Positions 10,071 through 21,629 of a stretch of 64,000 bases of DNA are shown here, in pieces. The translations under genes were made by a program, and so were the position numbers. Origin of the DNA: Basidiobolus meristosporus CBS 931.73 (lineage: Eukaryota; Basidiobolomycota; Basidiobolomycetes; Basidiobolales; Basidiobolaceae); assembly GCA_002104905.1 (NCBI GenBank), contig MCFE01000246.1, positions 51,142-115,141 of the forward strand, in the 5' to 3' direction. The first letter of the stretch is position 1. Each line of letters begins with the position of its first letter. Below the pieces are notes generated by a model. It was not told the origin of the DNA. It saw nothing but the letters and a program-made list of their open reading frames with translations, and ran no database searches.

Positions 10071-13000
10071 ATGACCACAAACAAGGATTCTCAGATGTGG
10101 TATATTGACTCTGGAGCTTCTCAACACTTTACACACCAAAAAGAACTTTTTACCCAATATCAAGAAATTCCAATTAAGAAGGTTTTCATGGGTGACGATA
10201 GAATACTTGATGCAGTGGGAGAAGGAACTATCCAAGTAAACCTTAGAAGCAGTGAAGGAAGCCATACACTGACCTTTAAAGAAGTACTCTATGTGCCAGA
10301 AATAGCCAAGAACCTACTCTCTGTAAGCAAGGCCACAGCAGAAGGACTCAGTTTCAGTTTTGACAATTCTGGATGCAGGATCACTGATCAAAATGGTGCT
10401 CATATTGCTTTGGGCATCAGAGATCAGAATCTATACAAGTTGACTTATATTCCATCATATCTGGAAGCCAATTTAAGTAACTTAAATGAAGAAACACCAA
10501 TGCTTTCGCACAGGAGATTTGGACACATCAATTTTGATTATTTGCGCAAAATGATCAAAGATCAGCTAATTTCTGGAGTGAAAATTGATCCCCCAGCTAA
10601 TTTGGAGCACTGTGAAGCCTGCATATATGAGAAACAAGCCAGACAACTGTTCAAGAGCTCTGGGTTAATCAAAACTAAGAAAAAATTAGATCTCATTCAC
10701 TCAGATCTATGTGGACCTATGCAAAATTTATCCTTAGGCGGGATGAAGTATTTAATCACTTTTATTGATGATTATACAAGATACACATGGGTCTACTTCA
10801 TGGAGAAAAAGGAAGAAGCTCTGTCTAAGCTCAGGGAGTTTAAAGCCATGGTGGAGAGAGAAACTGGTGAAAAAATCAAGAAAATACGCTCTGACATTGG
10901 TGGGGAATATACCTCAAAACTCTTCATCCACTTCTGCAAAATTCATGGGATAAAGCAAGAGACTACTGTACCTTACTGCCCACAGCAAAATGGAGTAGCA
11001 GAACAAGCTAACAGATCAATAATTGATATGGCAAGATCTATGATCCATGATCAAAATTATCCTATGATTTTTGGGCGGAATCAGTTGCCACTGCTGTATA
11101 TCTTAAAAATAGGAGTTATAACAGAATACTTTGTGATTCTACTCTATTTGAAGCATGGTATGGATACAGACCAAGTGCAGAACATCTAAGAATATTTGGG
11201 TGTACAGCATATGCCAAAAAACTGGCCGGAAATCAGTCAAAATTTGAGCCAAAAAGTGTAAAATGCATATTTTTGGGCTACTGCAATGAGAGTAAGGCAT
11301 ACAGACTCTACAATACCGAAGCAAAGAAGCTGATCAAGTCCAGGGATGTGTTGTATGATGAAGATTCAAAATTTTCACAAAAAATGACATCAGATGATGA
11401 CAAAAATTTGATCTCAAGTCCACCAATTGTCAGGATTGAATCAGAGCAAAACAATGAAAATTTTTTCACTCCAGAGGACTCTACAACCGTGGTTTAGCCA
11501 GAATCAGTGCCCAGGAATATCCCAGAAGTGATCATTCCAGTATCAAATGCCCGGAGATCCAATCGGACAAGAAATAGCCCAAATTACTATATTAATGAGG
11601 GTACAAACTTAGCCTATGCCTATTCAGTCCATATTGATGAACCCCAGACTGTAAAAGAGGCCCTAAATAGCCCTCAGATGAAGTTTTGGAGATCTGCAAT
11701 GACTGAGGAATATCAGGCCCTGATGGAAAATCAAGCTTGGGACCTAGTCAAATTACTAATCAACCAAAAATCAATTGGATGCAGATGGGTCTTCAAGACA
11801 AAATACAAGGCTGATGGTACAATTGAAAGATACAAAGCAAGACTTGTAGCCAAAGGTTACTCTCAAACAAAAGGACTTGACTATACTGAGACCTTTGCAC
11901 CGGTAGCCAAGTTTAATTCCATCAGATTAATATTGGCTATTGCAGCCAAATATAAGTTTTTTATTCATCAAATGGATGTAAAAACTGCATTTTTGAATGG
12001 AGAACTTGATGAGGACGTGTATATGGACCAGCCTGATGGGTTTGTTGACCAAGATAACCCCCATTTGGTCTGCAAGCTTAAAAAGTCACTATATGGTCTC
12101 AAACAATCACCAAGAGCCTGGAATTGCAAGATAGATTCTTATTTGGAATCTTTGAGTTTCAAAAGGAGTAATGCTGACTATAGTATATACCATAAGCCAG
12201 ATAGAGCAAATCCAGTTCTATTAGCTCTATATGTGGATGATCTTATTATAGCCGCCAATAACCCAGAAACATTGGAAGAGACTAAATCCAGCCTATCTAA
12301 GGAGTTCAAGATGTCCAATCTAGGAGAACTTAGTTACTACTTAGGGATTAAGTTCTCCATAAACAGAAGTACCCAGACTATTACCCTAAGCCAATCCAAG
12401 TATAATCAAGATATACTAAAGAAGTACAAAATGGAAGACTGTAAACCGGCAGCTACTCCAATGGAGACAAACCTTAACTTGGTCAAAACTCAACCAAATC
12501 AAGAGAGCTTGGTGCCATCTGAAAGCCCTGACTTTCCTTATCAATTGATGGTTGGCAGTCTGATGTATATCATGCTTGGAACACGTCCAGATATCTCATA
12601 TTCAGTGGGAGTTGTCAGCCAACATAATCAGAACTATGGATCTGATCACATTGCAGCAGTTAAGCGGATTTTTAGATACCTAAAAGGAACTGCTGACATC
12701 TGCTTAAGATACACTTATAAGGATTCAGAACAGGATCTTGTGGGATACTCTGATGCTGATTGAGGACAAAATTTGGAAGACAGAAGATCCACCACAGGAT
12801 ACACCTTTCTTTACTGTAAAGGAGCAATTTCATGGAATTCAAGAAAGCAACCAACCATAGCACTTTCTACTACAGAGGCAGAGTATATGGCAGCCTGTGA
12901 AGCTACAAAAGAAGCAATGTGGTTAAGAAAACTCTTTACAGATTTAGGCCTATGTCAAAAAACGCCTATTACTTTATTTCAAGATAATCAAGTATGAATA

Positions 13001-13210
13001 CAATTAGGTAGAAATCCAACTTTTCATGCTAGAACCAAGCACATAGATATTGGACATCATTTCATACATGAAGCTATAGAGAATAACTTAGTTAGCTTAG
13101 TTTACTGTTCTACAGATGAAATGATTGCAGACATATTTACCAAACCATTAGCTAGAGACAAGTTTGAATATCTTAGGTCAAAATTAGGACTAGTCAGTAT
13201 GAACATTTAG
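10071..13210 (+). pseudogene. Copia pol: protease, integrase, reverse transcriptase, RNase H (frame broken)
   Basis: The protease motif WYIDSGASQHFT is at about 10097-10132. The GAG-pre-integrase HRRFGH..CEAC block and the integrase core follow (TFIDDYTRYTW, then PYCPQQNGVAE). One base is missing near 11062 (before DFWAES), moving the remaining coding into another frame. Nonsense codons follow at 11495-11497, 12761-12763 (SDADW to SDAD*) and 12995-12997. Reverse transcriptase shows WVFKTKYKADG, HQMDVKTAFLNG and LYVDDLII (catalytic YVDD). RNase H shows the STTEAEYMA motif, and the protein ends KHIDIGHHFI..DIFTKPLA. Domain order protease-integrase-RT-RNaseH identifies copia rather than gypsy. 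Confidence 0.9.
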
Positions 13211-13221
13211 CTGAGTGGGAG

Positions 13222-13570
13222 TGTTGTAAAAATTCGTATTTCCACCTAAATATTCACCTAACTTGGTCACTTAGATCATCACCTTCAAATCCTAGAGAAT
13301 ACTGACCAAATTCATTGTCGGGATTTACTTAGAATATTTTCACCAAAATACCAGGTACCCAGAACATGAAAATTCTCAAAGTTGTCCAAACAGCCCCAAA
13401 CTTTGCACACATGTTCTTGGGACCTTCCTTAACCTATTCTACGTGTTTGTAATGCCAAGACCAGGTAAAAGTATAAATACTACTTTTACATTCAATAAAT
13501 CATTAAGTGAAAAACACATAATCTACTTGTTCTCCAAATCACTTCCAATATCTCCAAGACTCTTACAACA
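13222..13570 (+). repeat. Copia 3' LTR
   Basis: 349 bp, matching the 5' LTR except for seven substitutions seen by eye, and followed by the GATTT target duplication. Confidence 0.95.
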
Positions 13571-13575
13571 GATTT

Positions 13576-14170
13576 ATTGTAGACAAAAATGATTTAATAC
13601 AAATATGCTGCCATGAGGGGAAATGAAAAATTGGACTAACAGAATTGCCCTGTTGGTTGATGTGATGGAATCAATGGGTGGACAAACTGCTGAGGAAGAG
13701 GTAAAAATCAACCTGCTGAATGGCATGATAGACAGAGTACTAACCCAAACTTCTTGAAGGGATTTACTTAAATTATTTTCATCAAGAAATCAGGTATTCA
13801 CAATTTCAGATTGCTCAAAGTGGTAAAGCACCCCCACATTTTACACATATTCTCTTAGGACTTTTTTGGACATACTATATGTATTTGTTTTACCAAGACC
13901 ATGCCAAAGTCCAATCTTCAGCTTAAGACTGTAGCTCTGATACAAGGCTTGAAGTTTATATGTCAGGCTATTCAGCAGGGTTACCATCACTTCTTCATCA
14001 GAAGTTTGCACACACAACATTTTCATAACATTGGCCAATAAGGTAAACATCTCTTCTCCTGAGAGCAACTTTGTAGTAAAGAGACTTTGTTTAAGATACA
14101 AATATCTCCAACAATGATCCAAGTGCCAGAGTTGGGTGGATATTCAGGTACATTTACAAAATTTACAACA
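13576..14170. pseudogene. Copia debris (gag piece, LTR piece, inverted gag piece)
   Basis: 13576-13754 continues the old gag relic that was split at 8882 (GGGGAAATGAAAAATTGG.., TAACAGAATTGCCCTG). About 13755-13904 matches the LTR interior in plus orientation (GGGATTTACTTAAATTATTTTCA). About 13905-14122 is gag in minus orientation (SLFTTKLLSGEEM, LLNSLT). A minus-oriented LTR terminus ending TTACAACA lies at about 14130-14170. All are decayed. Confidence 0.65.
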
Positions 14171-14995
14171 GAGAGGTCATGCATGCAGAGTTCTGGAGTC
14201 ATTAAACTGTACTGAGATCTCCCATATCCTTAGCACCTGATATTCTGGTCAAAGGGAATTCCCACAAGGAATGGGTAGAAAATATTTATGAGCTACAGGC
14301 CAGGTAGGCTGCACCTATCCTGTTTCATGACCAGTACCCAGGAGTGTCACATATAAATGGCTCTTAGACCAGTGTTGGTATGCTAGGAAATTATCTGATG
14401 AATATTAGAAACTGTTGAAGGTAGAAGCATAAATCAGCTATTGCAAGAATGCCACTAGTTGCTCAACAACCTGTCCTGAGTTATATAGAGAGCACTAAGT
14501 ATGTTGTATGGAAATATATAGTGCTGGGACAGGTGCAACAAGTGAACAGCCAGCAGCAACAAAGCCACTGCTTGAATGTTTGTCAAGGAACAAATGCAGT
14601 GCAATGCAAGATGTATCTATTCAAGGTGGCAGCAATGGTGCTGGCAAGACCAGAGGGAAAAGGAAAGGGAAGAAGCCCCACACCAGAGGGAAAAAGGAAT
14701 GCACCAGAGAAATGCCATGGTTTGCATATATCAGAATCCCAACATAGCCCTCAACAATTACCAAGGAGATAACAGTTACCTTGGCAAGAGATTGGAGATC
14801 CATGAAGTGTACGAATTTTTCGGAGCACAGGTTTGGCCAACAACAGGGCGGATCTGGGAAGGACTGTGGAGGGTGGTGCACGGGGTTTGGGGTGGCTTAG
14901 ACAAGCTTGAAGGGATTGACGAGTTCCAGGATATTGCGGAATCAATGCATCGGTCACAATCATACCCGCCATATTCAGGGCCAACCTAACCTGAA
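14171..14995. other. Unassigned region, transposon-to-gene transition
   Basis: No gene can be supported here. Short open stretches on the plus strand encode Gln- and Lys/Arg-rich low-complexity sequence (for example about 14620-14700), but none shows a domain or splice structure. Base composition rises in GC from about 14800 onward, marking the edge of the transposon block. Confidence 0.4.
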
Positions 14996-15850
14996 TTCGG
15001 GATTTGCCAAGACGAAACTGAAGAGACCGGAGTGGTTAAAGTAGTGTACCGTGCGATTGTTGATTTGGATGGCCGGAAGAGTCACATGATGCTCACTAGT
15101 TCGCTGGAGACCGGATGAAGTGTTTGCGTGTTTGGAAGAACTTGGACGAACCAAGGATGAGAGTGCTTGAAGAGAGGTCCCAGGAAGGGATGGGCAAAGT
15201 GTGGGGGAGGGGGGGGGGTCTTTGGGATCATTTCCGGGACTTCCCTAGTATCAAGAATTGGCAGGTATCTATCTACAAGTTGAACCCCAAAAGGCGGTGG
15301 TTCATGATTCAGCGATGATCCAAGAAGCCAACGAGGTGAATGGATGTATTGCCCGAATACTCCGGGGCATTTTGGCAAACCCCATCGGATGGGCATGGTA
15401 CATGGGACTACCTGTACCGCGTCCATAGGGATATCTACCTGGGTCACCGATTAGTCCTCTGGAGGCCTTGGAGATTGTTCGACGAAATGCCCGTGGTCAG
15501 CCCACCTCGTCAAGCCTAAGGGACACCGCTTTTCACTGTAGATGTGGGGATACGATGGGTGCCGCATGGCCTCCGGAGCACACCTATCCGAGGGAAGATG
15601 CGGAGTGGTGCCCACTGGATACCAACGCGAGGAGAGATAGGGATTCGAAGTGATTCGTTGACAGGATGCTTTTCCGATGCAGATCTGGTGGGCCAAAGCC
15701 AGGGAGGTATGTTCGAGGTAGAATGTCCAGATACCTACAACGAGGAGGGAGGAGGGAAGACAGTGCGAGACCTTGGAGTGGGTTCCGCCGGGTGGGTGAT
15801 CAGCAGGGGACCACCATGAAAACGGAGATCTTCCCCGGGGTCCCACTGGT
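14996..15850 (+). pseudogene. Possible decayed gene, unrecognised
   Basis: Several short plus-strand stretches look protein-like in different frames: VVKVVYRAIVDLDGRKSHMM near 15035-15090, DHFRDFPSIKNWQVSIYKLN near 15220-15285, EVNGCIARILRGILANPIGW near 15330-15395, and a Cys-containing segment (TAFHCRCGD, AEWCPLDTN) near 15520-15635. Clear splice sites linking them were not found and stops intervene. I do not recognise a family. It could be a degenerate gene, an unusual transposon, or chance. Confidence 0.25.
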
Positions 15851-16797
15851 CAGACGAGCCCAGCGAATGCTCCGGATCGGTTAATTCTTTGAAAGGCGCC
15901 CACTCACCAAACTCTCCAAATACACACACCTCACTTCGTGGACCTAAAGGAGGTACCGATCAGTGGAGGGATTAAGCAGTCACATCAGCCACTCCGTGCG
16001 CATTTCGATTGGTGATCGGCGCCACACACACCCCCCCCCACGGTGCGGTCGGTCCAGGGCCCGTACGGGATGGTGGAGTGGTGGCCAGGGCCAGGGTCAG
16101 ACGACGAGCCCGTCGTGTGCGACACCGTGAGAGGCGGCCAGAGGAAATGGGCCGCTGTCTGGGGCGTGAACCATTCGCACGACCGGTGGTAGGGCTCAAC
16201 CAGCTTTGGGATTTCACTTCATTTCATTCTATTGACACTGCATTGGGAAACTACGTATTTGACAGTTGGGGCGGGGGCGGGGGCATGGGGAATTTGGAAT
16301 ACAATGGAGAGGAGGGGGGGAAGACTCTACAGGAAGGGTTCGGAAGGGGTGACTGTAGGGTGAGGGTGAGGGTGAGGGTGAGGGTGGGGTAGGTGTTTGT
16401 ATTTATGCATGTGTTCGGATTCGTGGGTGCGGGCGTGGTGAGTTTTGCGCTGGCTTGTGGGTTGGCGAAGATGTGTATGATAAGTGTGGCGAAGGGGGGG
16501 GGGTTGGGCATGAACGCAAAAGGGCCATCAGCTGACCAGGCGGATGGGTGGGGGCACAAGGTGAAGTAATATAGGCTAATCGGTTCGCCAGGTAACAACA
16601 TGACCGCGGGATAGATAGATCGGAGGAGGAATTCAAAGCAAGTCCCTGAGAATCGGTCCATATACAGGGGAGGACATGGGTTCGGGTTCAGCACGTGGGT
16701 GGTGTCTTTCCACCGAGTTAAGAATGGTAGGTTGAGGGGGTGGGATGGAGGAGCAAGGGCCAAAGGTTGGTGGGACAGGGGTCTCCCGAACGGACCA
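15851..16797. other. Intergenic, GC-rich, low complexity
   Basis: No gene supported. It contains homopolymer G and C runs, and a (GTGAGG)n microsatellite at about 16358-16390 that is not the telomeric unit. Long minus-strand Pro/Thr-rich open stretches here reflect the repeat composition. Confidence 0.45.
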
Positions 16798-18295
16798 TCA
16801 GTCGATCAGCTGGATGCTCTCGCTCTCCCCATCGGTTCGCCGAGTGGCCTCCTTGTCCCCGGGATCAGAGCTGTTGGTATCGTGCACCGTGGCTGCGGCC
16901 ACCTGCGCCCTTTTACGGGTGAGTTTGGCGAAGTCTATCATGGACAGGTTAGTCCCACGGCATATATCAAGCGACGAATCCAAATGTCGTAAAAGGAACT
17001 CACGTAATCCACAAGCGTTGCAGAGGGTGCGCGCCCCATCTGGGCCTCTCCTCCATTCCGGGGTCTCGGTGGTGTTGCAGGAATGGCATCTGCCTGGGGG
17101 TGGCTGGCCTGACCGCTTCTGAGTGGAAGGAAAGTTAAGCTGGTGGTTGATTGGAAGGGCAAGGGAGGGGAGGGGAGGGGAGAGGCCGAACTAAATCGAA
17201 TGATCACTCACACTTCTTTTCCTATATTTGGGCCGAGAGGGGGCCAGGAGGGTGCGTTTGTTGCGGATGTACTCCATATCGTCATCTCCCAAAGGCTGCG
17301 TGAAGAAAGAAAATGATGAGTAAAGCAGAGGTTGATGGCCGACTCCACTTGTCACCCACCTCATTCCGGCTTCCGGGCTTGCCGCTGTCCGCCTTTAACC
17401 CGGTCAGCACCCGTAGGATATCCTGGGCTTTGTTGGCCATTTCCCTGACCAGGTCATCCGCTGGTAGAGCATACGCCTTCTCGGAGCGATTCCCGTACTC
17501 GAATGCGAAGTGGGAAAGCATCCGACAATTCTCCACCACCTTGTCCAGAGCGAGTGGGGACGAGTCCCTTCCACGCTGTTCATGGCGCATCTCCTCCAGC
17601 TTGATCTCGGTCCCTCGTTCGGAGTCGGGGAACGGGCGCACTCGCTGATTCGCCCCACCGTGGTAATCGTCCCGGCCGGGGCCTCTCTCCAGATGTGGGG
17701 TGTTCGGCAAACTCTGCCTCTCGGAGTAATGGCGTGGGTAGTGTGGAGAGGGGTCGGCCGGATGCCGAAGATAGTGCCCTTCCGGAAGCGGCTCTCTGGG
17801 TCTCTGATAGGACGGGACGGGCTCATTGGCCGTATAGGGAAGGAAATTCCCATTTGGTTCGCGTTCACGAGGTAGATGATCCCGTTGGACTGGGGGATAT
17901 TTAGGATAACTAGGGTAATCCCGAGGATAGTATGCCTCAGGAGGATCTCGCGATCCATTTGCTAGGGTAGGCAACGAGCCTCGATGGTAGGGGAAATTCC
18001 CTTGGTAATTGTCAGGAGCGGCTGGTTGGCTCTCGTAGGGATGGTTTGGCGCGTTCGGGGAGTCGGTGGGCTGTTGTCTGCGAGGTTGCTGGGCAGTTAT
18101 TCCACTAGCATAGTACGGGTATTCGGGTTGGTTGGGCTTCGAACCAGATATCCGAGGAAGCAGATTAGAAAAACCATCGAGGCTTGCGGGTTTAGAGATT
18201 AGTGGATCGGCGGACTGTTGCGAATAGGGAGCCGCGGAGGGATTTGCAGAAGGGATTGGTAAAGATGCGCTTTGTGCGCTAGGACGGATATCCAT
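16798..18295 (-). CDS. GATA-type zinc-finger transcription factor (NsdD/SUB-1-like)
   Basis: A nuclear DNA-binding regulator expected to bind GATA sites. Four exons on the minus strand (18295-17360, 17295-17212, 17118-17004, 16934-16798) join in frame to 423 aa. The ATG at 18295 follows a CCTCAG that may end a 5'-UTR intron. Residues 1-210 are Pro/Tyr/Ser-rich and likely disordered. A conserved helical block follows ([32 protein letters not shown]), similar in position to the pre-finger region of NsdD-like factors. The finger is [29 protein letters not shown]-x2-C-x18-C-x2-C, completed only after removing the 69-bp intron that splits the His codon. The 18-residue loop is the fungal WC/SreA/NsdD type. 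The subfamily is inference; GATA identity is near certain. Confidence 0.92.
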
Positions 18296-18861
18296 CTGAG
18301 GGAAGTTACAGGAGGTGAACCTAGCAAACGGCAAGGGTTGGATAAAGGCTTCAGTGGGGATCAACAGGGTGAGACACTCACTACTGGATAAAACACCCAA
18401 CGAAACGGGTGGAGATTGCTGCTCTTGGTTGGAATATTTCTTAAGGGTGAAAAAGCAAACGTTAATCCTCGGCCATCTGGTGAACTGATTGGAAAGGGAG
18501 GAAATACCACTTGACAGGGGAGGGAAGTAGGCTCCACACGAAACAGTACTGTCTTGTTTACTTGGGGGTGGCTATTCACGACGACACGACAAAAACCAGT
18601 ACAAGAAACCCAAAGAACAGGAATGTTGAAAACAAGTAATCGGGTAAGAAGTGGGATGCGCTGGGGGATCTGATGAACGGCTAAAAGCCAATATTTTTGG
18701 CAGGAGATTGGGATAATATCAGTTCAAGGAAAAAAAGTTCCCTTAGTCAACGGGAAATCGGAGATCCCACTAACAATAGAACGATTTGGACTTTTATGGA
18801 AGTAGGGGCCCTGATTCGACTCAGAATTCCCGCTTCATTGGCTTAGGCCTATATATCAGAT
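18296..18861. promoter_or_regulatory. Upstream region of the GATA factor gene
   Basis: This 566-bp gap lies before the GATA-factor ATG and after the stop of the next minus-strand gene. A 5'-UTR intron ending CCCTCAG at 18296-18302 is possible. No individual site is assigned. Confidence 0.3.
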
Positions 18862-19129
18862 CTATGCTTCTAGCCCGATTCTTGCGCTTCTGCTGGGTGT
18901 ATCAGGAGAGATGACAACGAGAGAGTGGGAAGAGTGACGTTTACCTGCTCACTTGTGCCATGGTGATCTTTTGCTTAAAGTTGTGAGCGATTAGCTTGAG
19001 ATCGGATGGAACCGTAACCAATCCAAATCTCAATTCCATATGCCCATCTGCAGATGAGTCAGATTCCTTAAGTGAGATCCAAATGACGCTTGTTCCACAT
19101 GATATAGTAATCGGAAATTCCATTTCCAT
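18862..19129 (-). CDS. Small spliced protein of unknown function (70 aa)
   Basis: Two exons (19129-18945 and 18889-18862) flank a 55-bp GTAAAC..CAGCAG intron and give a 70-residue protein. An in-frame stop lies 9 bases upstream of the ATG, which fixes the start. The sequence alternates hydrophobic residues (MEMEFPITISCGTSVIWISL), suggesting a beta-rich fold, then MELRFGLVTVPSDLKLIAHN and ends MAQVSRSARIGLEA. No signal peptide or membrane segment is evident. I do not recognise a family. The precise in-frame splice and balanced composition support a real gene. It lies 302 bp downstream of DSN1 on the same strand. Confidence 0.5.
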
Positions 19130-19431
19130 AGTTATTTAGCACGACACGTTGACCAATCCTGTTGTTTGTTCGTGGGGTGAGGGCCAGGTGAATTCTTGGC
19201 GAATAATAGGCGAACATTGGCCATGATAATTTAGGGGATTTATTTTCGACTTGCTGCTTTCTTCAATGGCCACATAAGCCGTGATGTCTTGGAAGGGGAT
19301 GACAACATCGATGGGAGGGGTACTGCGTTTTAACTGGTGTACCTAGCCAAGTAATATAATTACTGGCCTCGAGTGTGTGTAGCGAATGCACAGTAAGCAA
19401 CGGCTGCGAATCATGCTCATCCTTGAGCCAC

Positions 19432-21243
19432 CTAGACTTTATCCTTTTGCACACGAGAGAGTGCGCGTAGCATGTCAAGCGCCTCCACTGGTTTGGCCTG
19501 CGGGCTACTAGTCTGTGTTTCTTGTGTCTGGTTCAGAGCCCGGACTGCCTGGGCGAGTACCCTGGTTGAGAATTCTTGGGTGGATTTGGTGAATTGCGAC
19601 GCGTTGTAGAGGACATGGTGTAATCTATCAATCTAAGCACCATCTTAGTAGGTCGGACAGCTTTGGTTTCAACCGTTCTTATTATCCATGAAGATACCTT
19701 GTATTCTATTTGATCAGCATCTACTGTTTCGGATTGTTTGTCGTGAATCGAACGCAGGAATCGAAGCTTTTTCTCATCCAGGTAATCATTGCAATGGTCC
19801 GAAGATATGGTGATCGCTTGGGGTGAGGTGGATGAAGGGTAGCTGTCTGCGACATTGGCATGGTACTGGTTGTATTTCTTGATGAGGTCGATCCAGTGGG
19901 TGTCCTCCGATTGTAGCCTAGATTACTGTGGCTTTAGTAAACCGAGCACTTTGCTCTACAATGCAGCAAACTTCACCTACCTAGCTATCTGTTCCTCGTA
20001 TTCTTTCTTCTTTTTCATGTTATCGAGGTTTTGGGGATGCTCGAGCTTCAGTAGCGAATGCTCTTTGGATGCATCGTCACCCTGTAGTGAGTAACTAAAT
20101 GTCAGCCACTGTGAAGGTGCTATCAAATCGCGGTACTCGTTACCTTGCGATGATACCATGATGTGTTCACTTCATTCTTAATCAACATCGAGATAAGATT
20201 CTCTTGGATGGTTTTGGCTGGATAAGAAACGTGAATACCGTTGGAGGCTGATGCTAGATGGCCTAGCCTGCTTACCGATATTAAAAGCTTCGGTGTCTCC
20301 CCGATCCTTTTGGGAATCCATAGCCCGTCGTGCACACCAGATCAGTAGCTGCTTCATCCGAATAGGGTCAGGCATTTCTGGAGATATGTGACGGTATAGC
20401 TCTTCAGTACGAATGCTAGGGTGTGGTAAAGCTATGAACACCGAAGAATTAGCGAGTACTGGGGAGAATGCTTTGCGTGGTGCTTACCTACAAAGCCGCT
20501 ACCGATGGAGGATGCACGCTTTCCACGACGAGCGAAGCTAGAGCGGCGTTTCTTTTTTCTGACCTCCTCGATCTTTTTGCCCGACAGAGGCTCTACCACA
20601 GGCACAGGGATAAACGCTTCAGAGTATTTACTTTCTTGAGCAATTTTTTTTGATACTATGGAAGGTGCCAAAGATTTGAGTGGCTTCTTTTTCTAGATTC
20701 AGAAAAGGTGGTCAGTGTCTACATCTCTAGGGTATTCCCACTTTTCAAGGGAGTAAGTACCTTAAGCCCTTGTGAGCGGGAGGGTTTAGAAGGAGTTATG
20801 TATTTCACGAATTCGTCTTCGCTCTCGTTGACCGTGTCAAAGGGTGGTTTGTTGGTGCGGGGTGTAGCCTTTGGTTTTTTAAGTTCGTACTGAGGTGATT
20901 TGGTGAGGGTCTTTCTGCGTTTACTTGCGATGCTTTTACGAGCCGCTTGCGTTCGACGCGTGCTCTTGGGCTGCCGAGTAAAAACGAAGCCGAGATCGTT
21001 TTCTTCTTCTGGCTCTGTGGAAGGGCGTTAAAGGAATTGGGGACAGTAAGTATGCTGATACATTTGTTTAGTAGATACGCGTAAAGCAGCATTCTATTAC
21101 CATGAGGTTCTTGCTTCTGAAAAGGAAGTGAATAGTAGGTGAGTAAGCGATAGGAAGTGGAGTATGCTAAGGGGCTGACCCACTTTGCTCGTCTTCGCTG
21201 GCCGAGGGGTGGCTCTTACGGTAGACTTGCGTTTCGGCGGCAT
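19432..21243 (-). CDS. DSN1: Kinetochore MIS12-complex subunit Dsn1/Mis13
   Basis: A structural subunit of the four-protein Mis12/MIND complex that links centromeric chromatin to the Ndc80 complex. Nine exons: 21243-21184, 21116-21101, 21014-20761, 20692-20488, 20431-20276, 20217-20144, 20081-19981, 19917-19698 and 19632-19432. All introns are 56-86 bp and the phases close to 428 aa. The N-terminus is basic, with NDLGFVFTR typical of the family. The diagnostic core is RRSSFARRGKRASSIGSGF followed by ALPHPSIRTEELYRHI..MPDPIRMKQLLIWCARRAM, then KTIQENLISMLI..TSWYHRK. The Arg-rich RRSS..RASS motif is the site phosphorylated by Aurora B in model species. The C-terminal half is predominantly helical, with IDRLHHVLYNASQF. 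Identification is by family motifs. Confidence 0.93.
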
Positions 21244-21629
21244 TTTTTCTAAGGGAACAGGAGGTAGATGCAAATAGGAGTTGGCCTGCTAATTACTATC
21301 AAGGAAATTGAGTAACGCGTGTAATGTTTAAAACGTTAGGTGGGTTATTTGTTAGAGAGATGTTATAGTCTCAACGCAAACTGATGGTAACTTAAATGAC
21401 CGATATATTAGATCGATTTCCTCTTCTGGATATATTAGGGAGATCTTATTACTGTTATTTGCCCGCGTCCCAAATTCGATGATTAACAGTTGAGAAATCA
21501 TCCACAATGAGTAGTGGTTGAATGCTAAATAAAAAATCCGAAATTTTCGAATGTAGGGTTTTATTCAATTATACAATATGTCGGATGACATATCAATGAT
21601 TTACAAGATAAATCGATGATCGCTTTGGT
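21244..21629. other. Intergenic between DSN1 and the inverted duplication
   Basis: 386 bp with no gene seen. It holds the DSN1 promoter side and AT-rich sequence up to the outer edge of the left arm. Confidence 0.4.

Larger units (their letters stand above)
8883..13575 (+). mobile_element. Full-length Ty1/copia LTR retrotransposon with GATTT target duplication
   Basis: Two 349-bp LTRs (8888-9236 and 13222-13570) both begin TGTTG and end CAACA. They are flanked by a perfect 5-bp direct repeat GATTT at 8883-8887 and 13571-13575, the expected copia target duplication. The internal part has, in order, a primer-binding site, gag with a zinc knuckle, protease, integrase, reverse transcriptase and RNase H (copia order), then a polypurine tract GAGTGGGAG at 13213-13221. 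The LTRs differ at 7 positions by eye (about 2%), so insertion is recent relative to neighbours. Coding is broken by four nonsense codons and two one-base losses, so the copy is not autonomous as it stands. It sits inside an older copia gag. Confidence 0.95.

Noticed and set aside
12755-13000. TGA read as tryptophan (alternative genetic code) because copia has SDAD-TGA
   Set aside because: Several host genes end at TGA and use TGG for conserved Trp; the copia copy has other lesions too.
16358-16390. GTGAGG repeats resembling a telomeric tract
   Set aside because: The unit is GTGAGG, not TTAGGG, and no element or end is associated with it.
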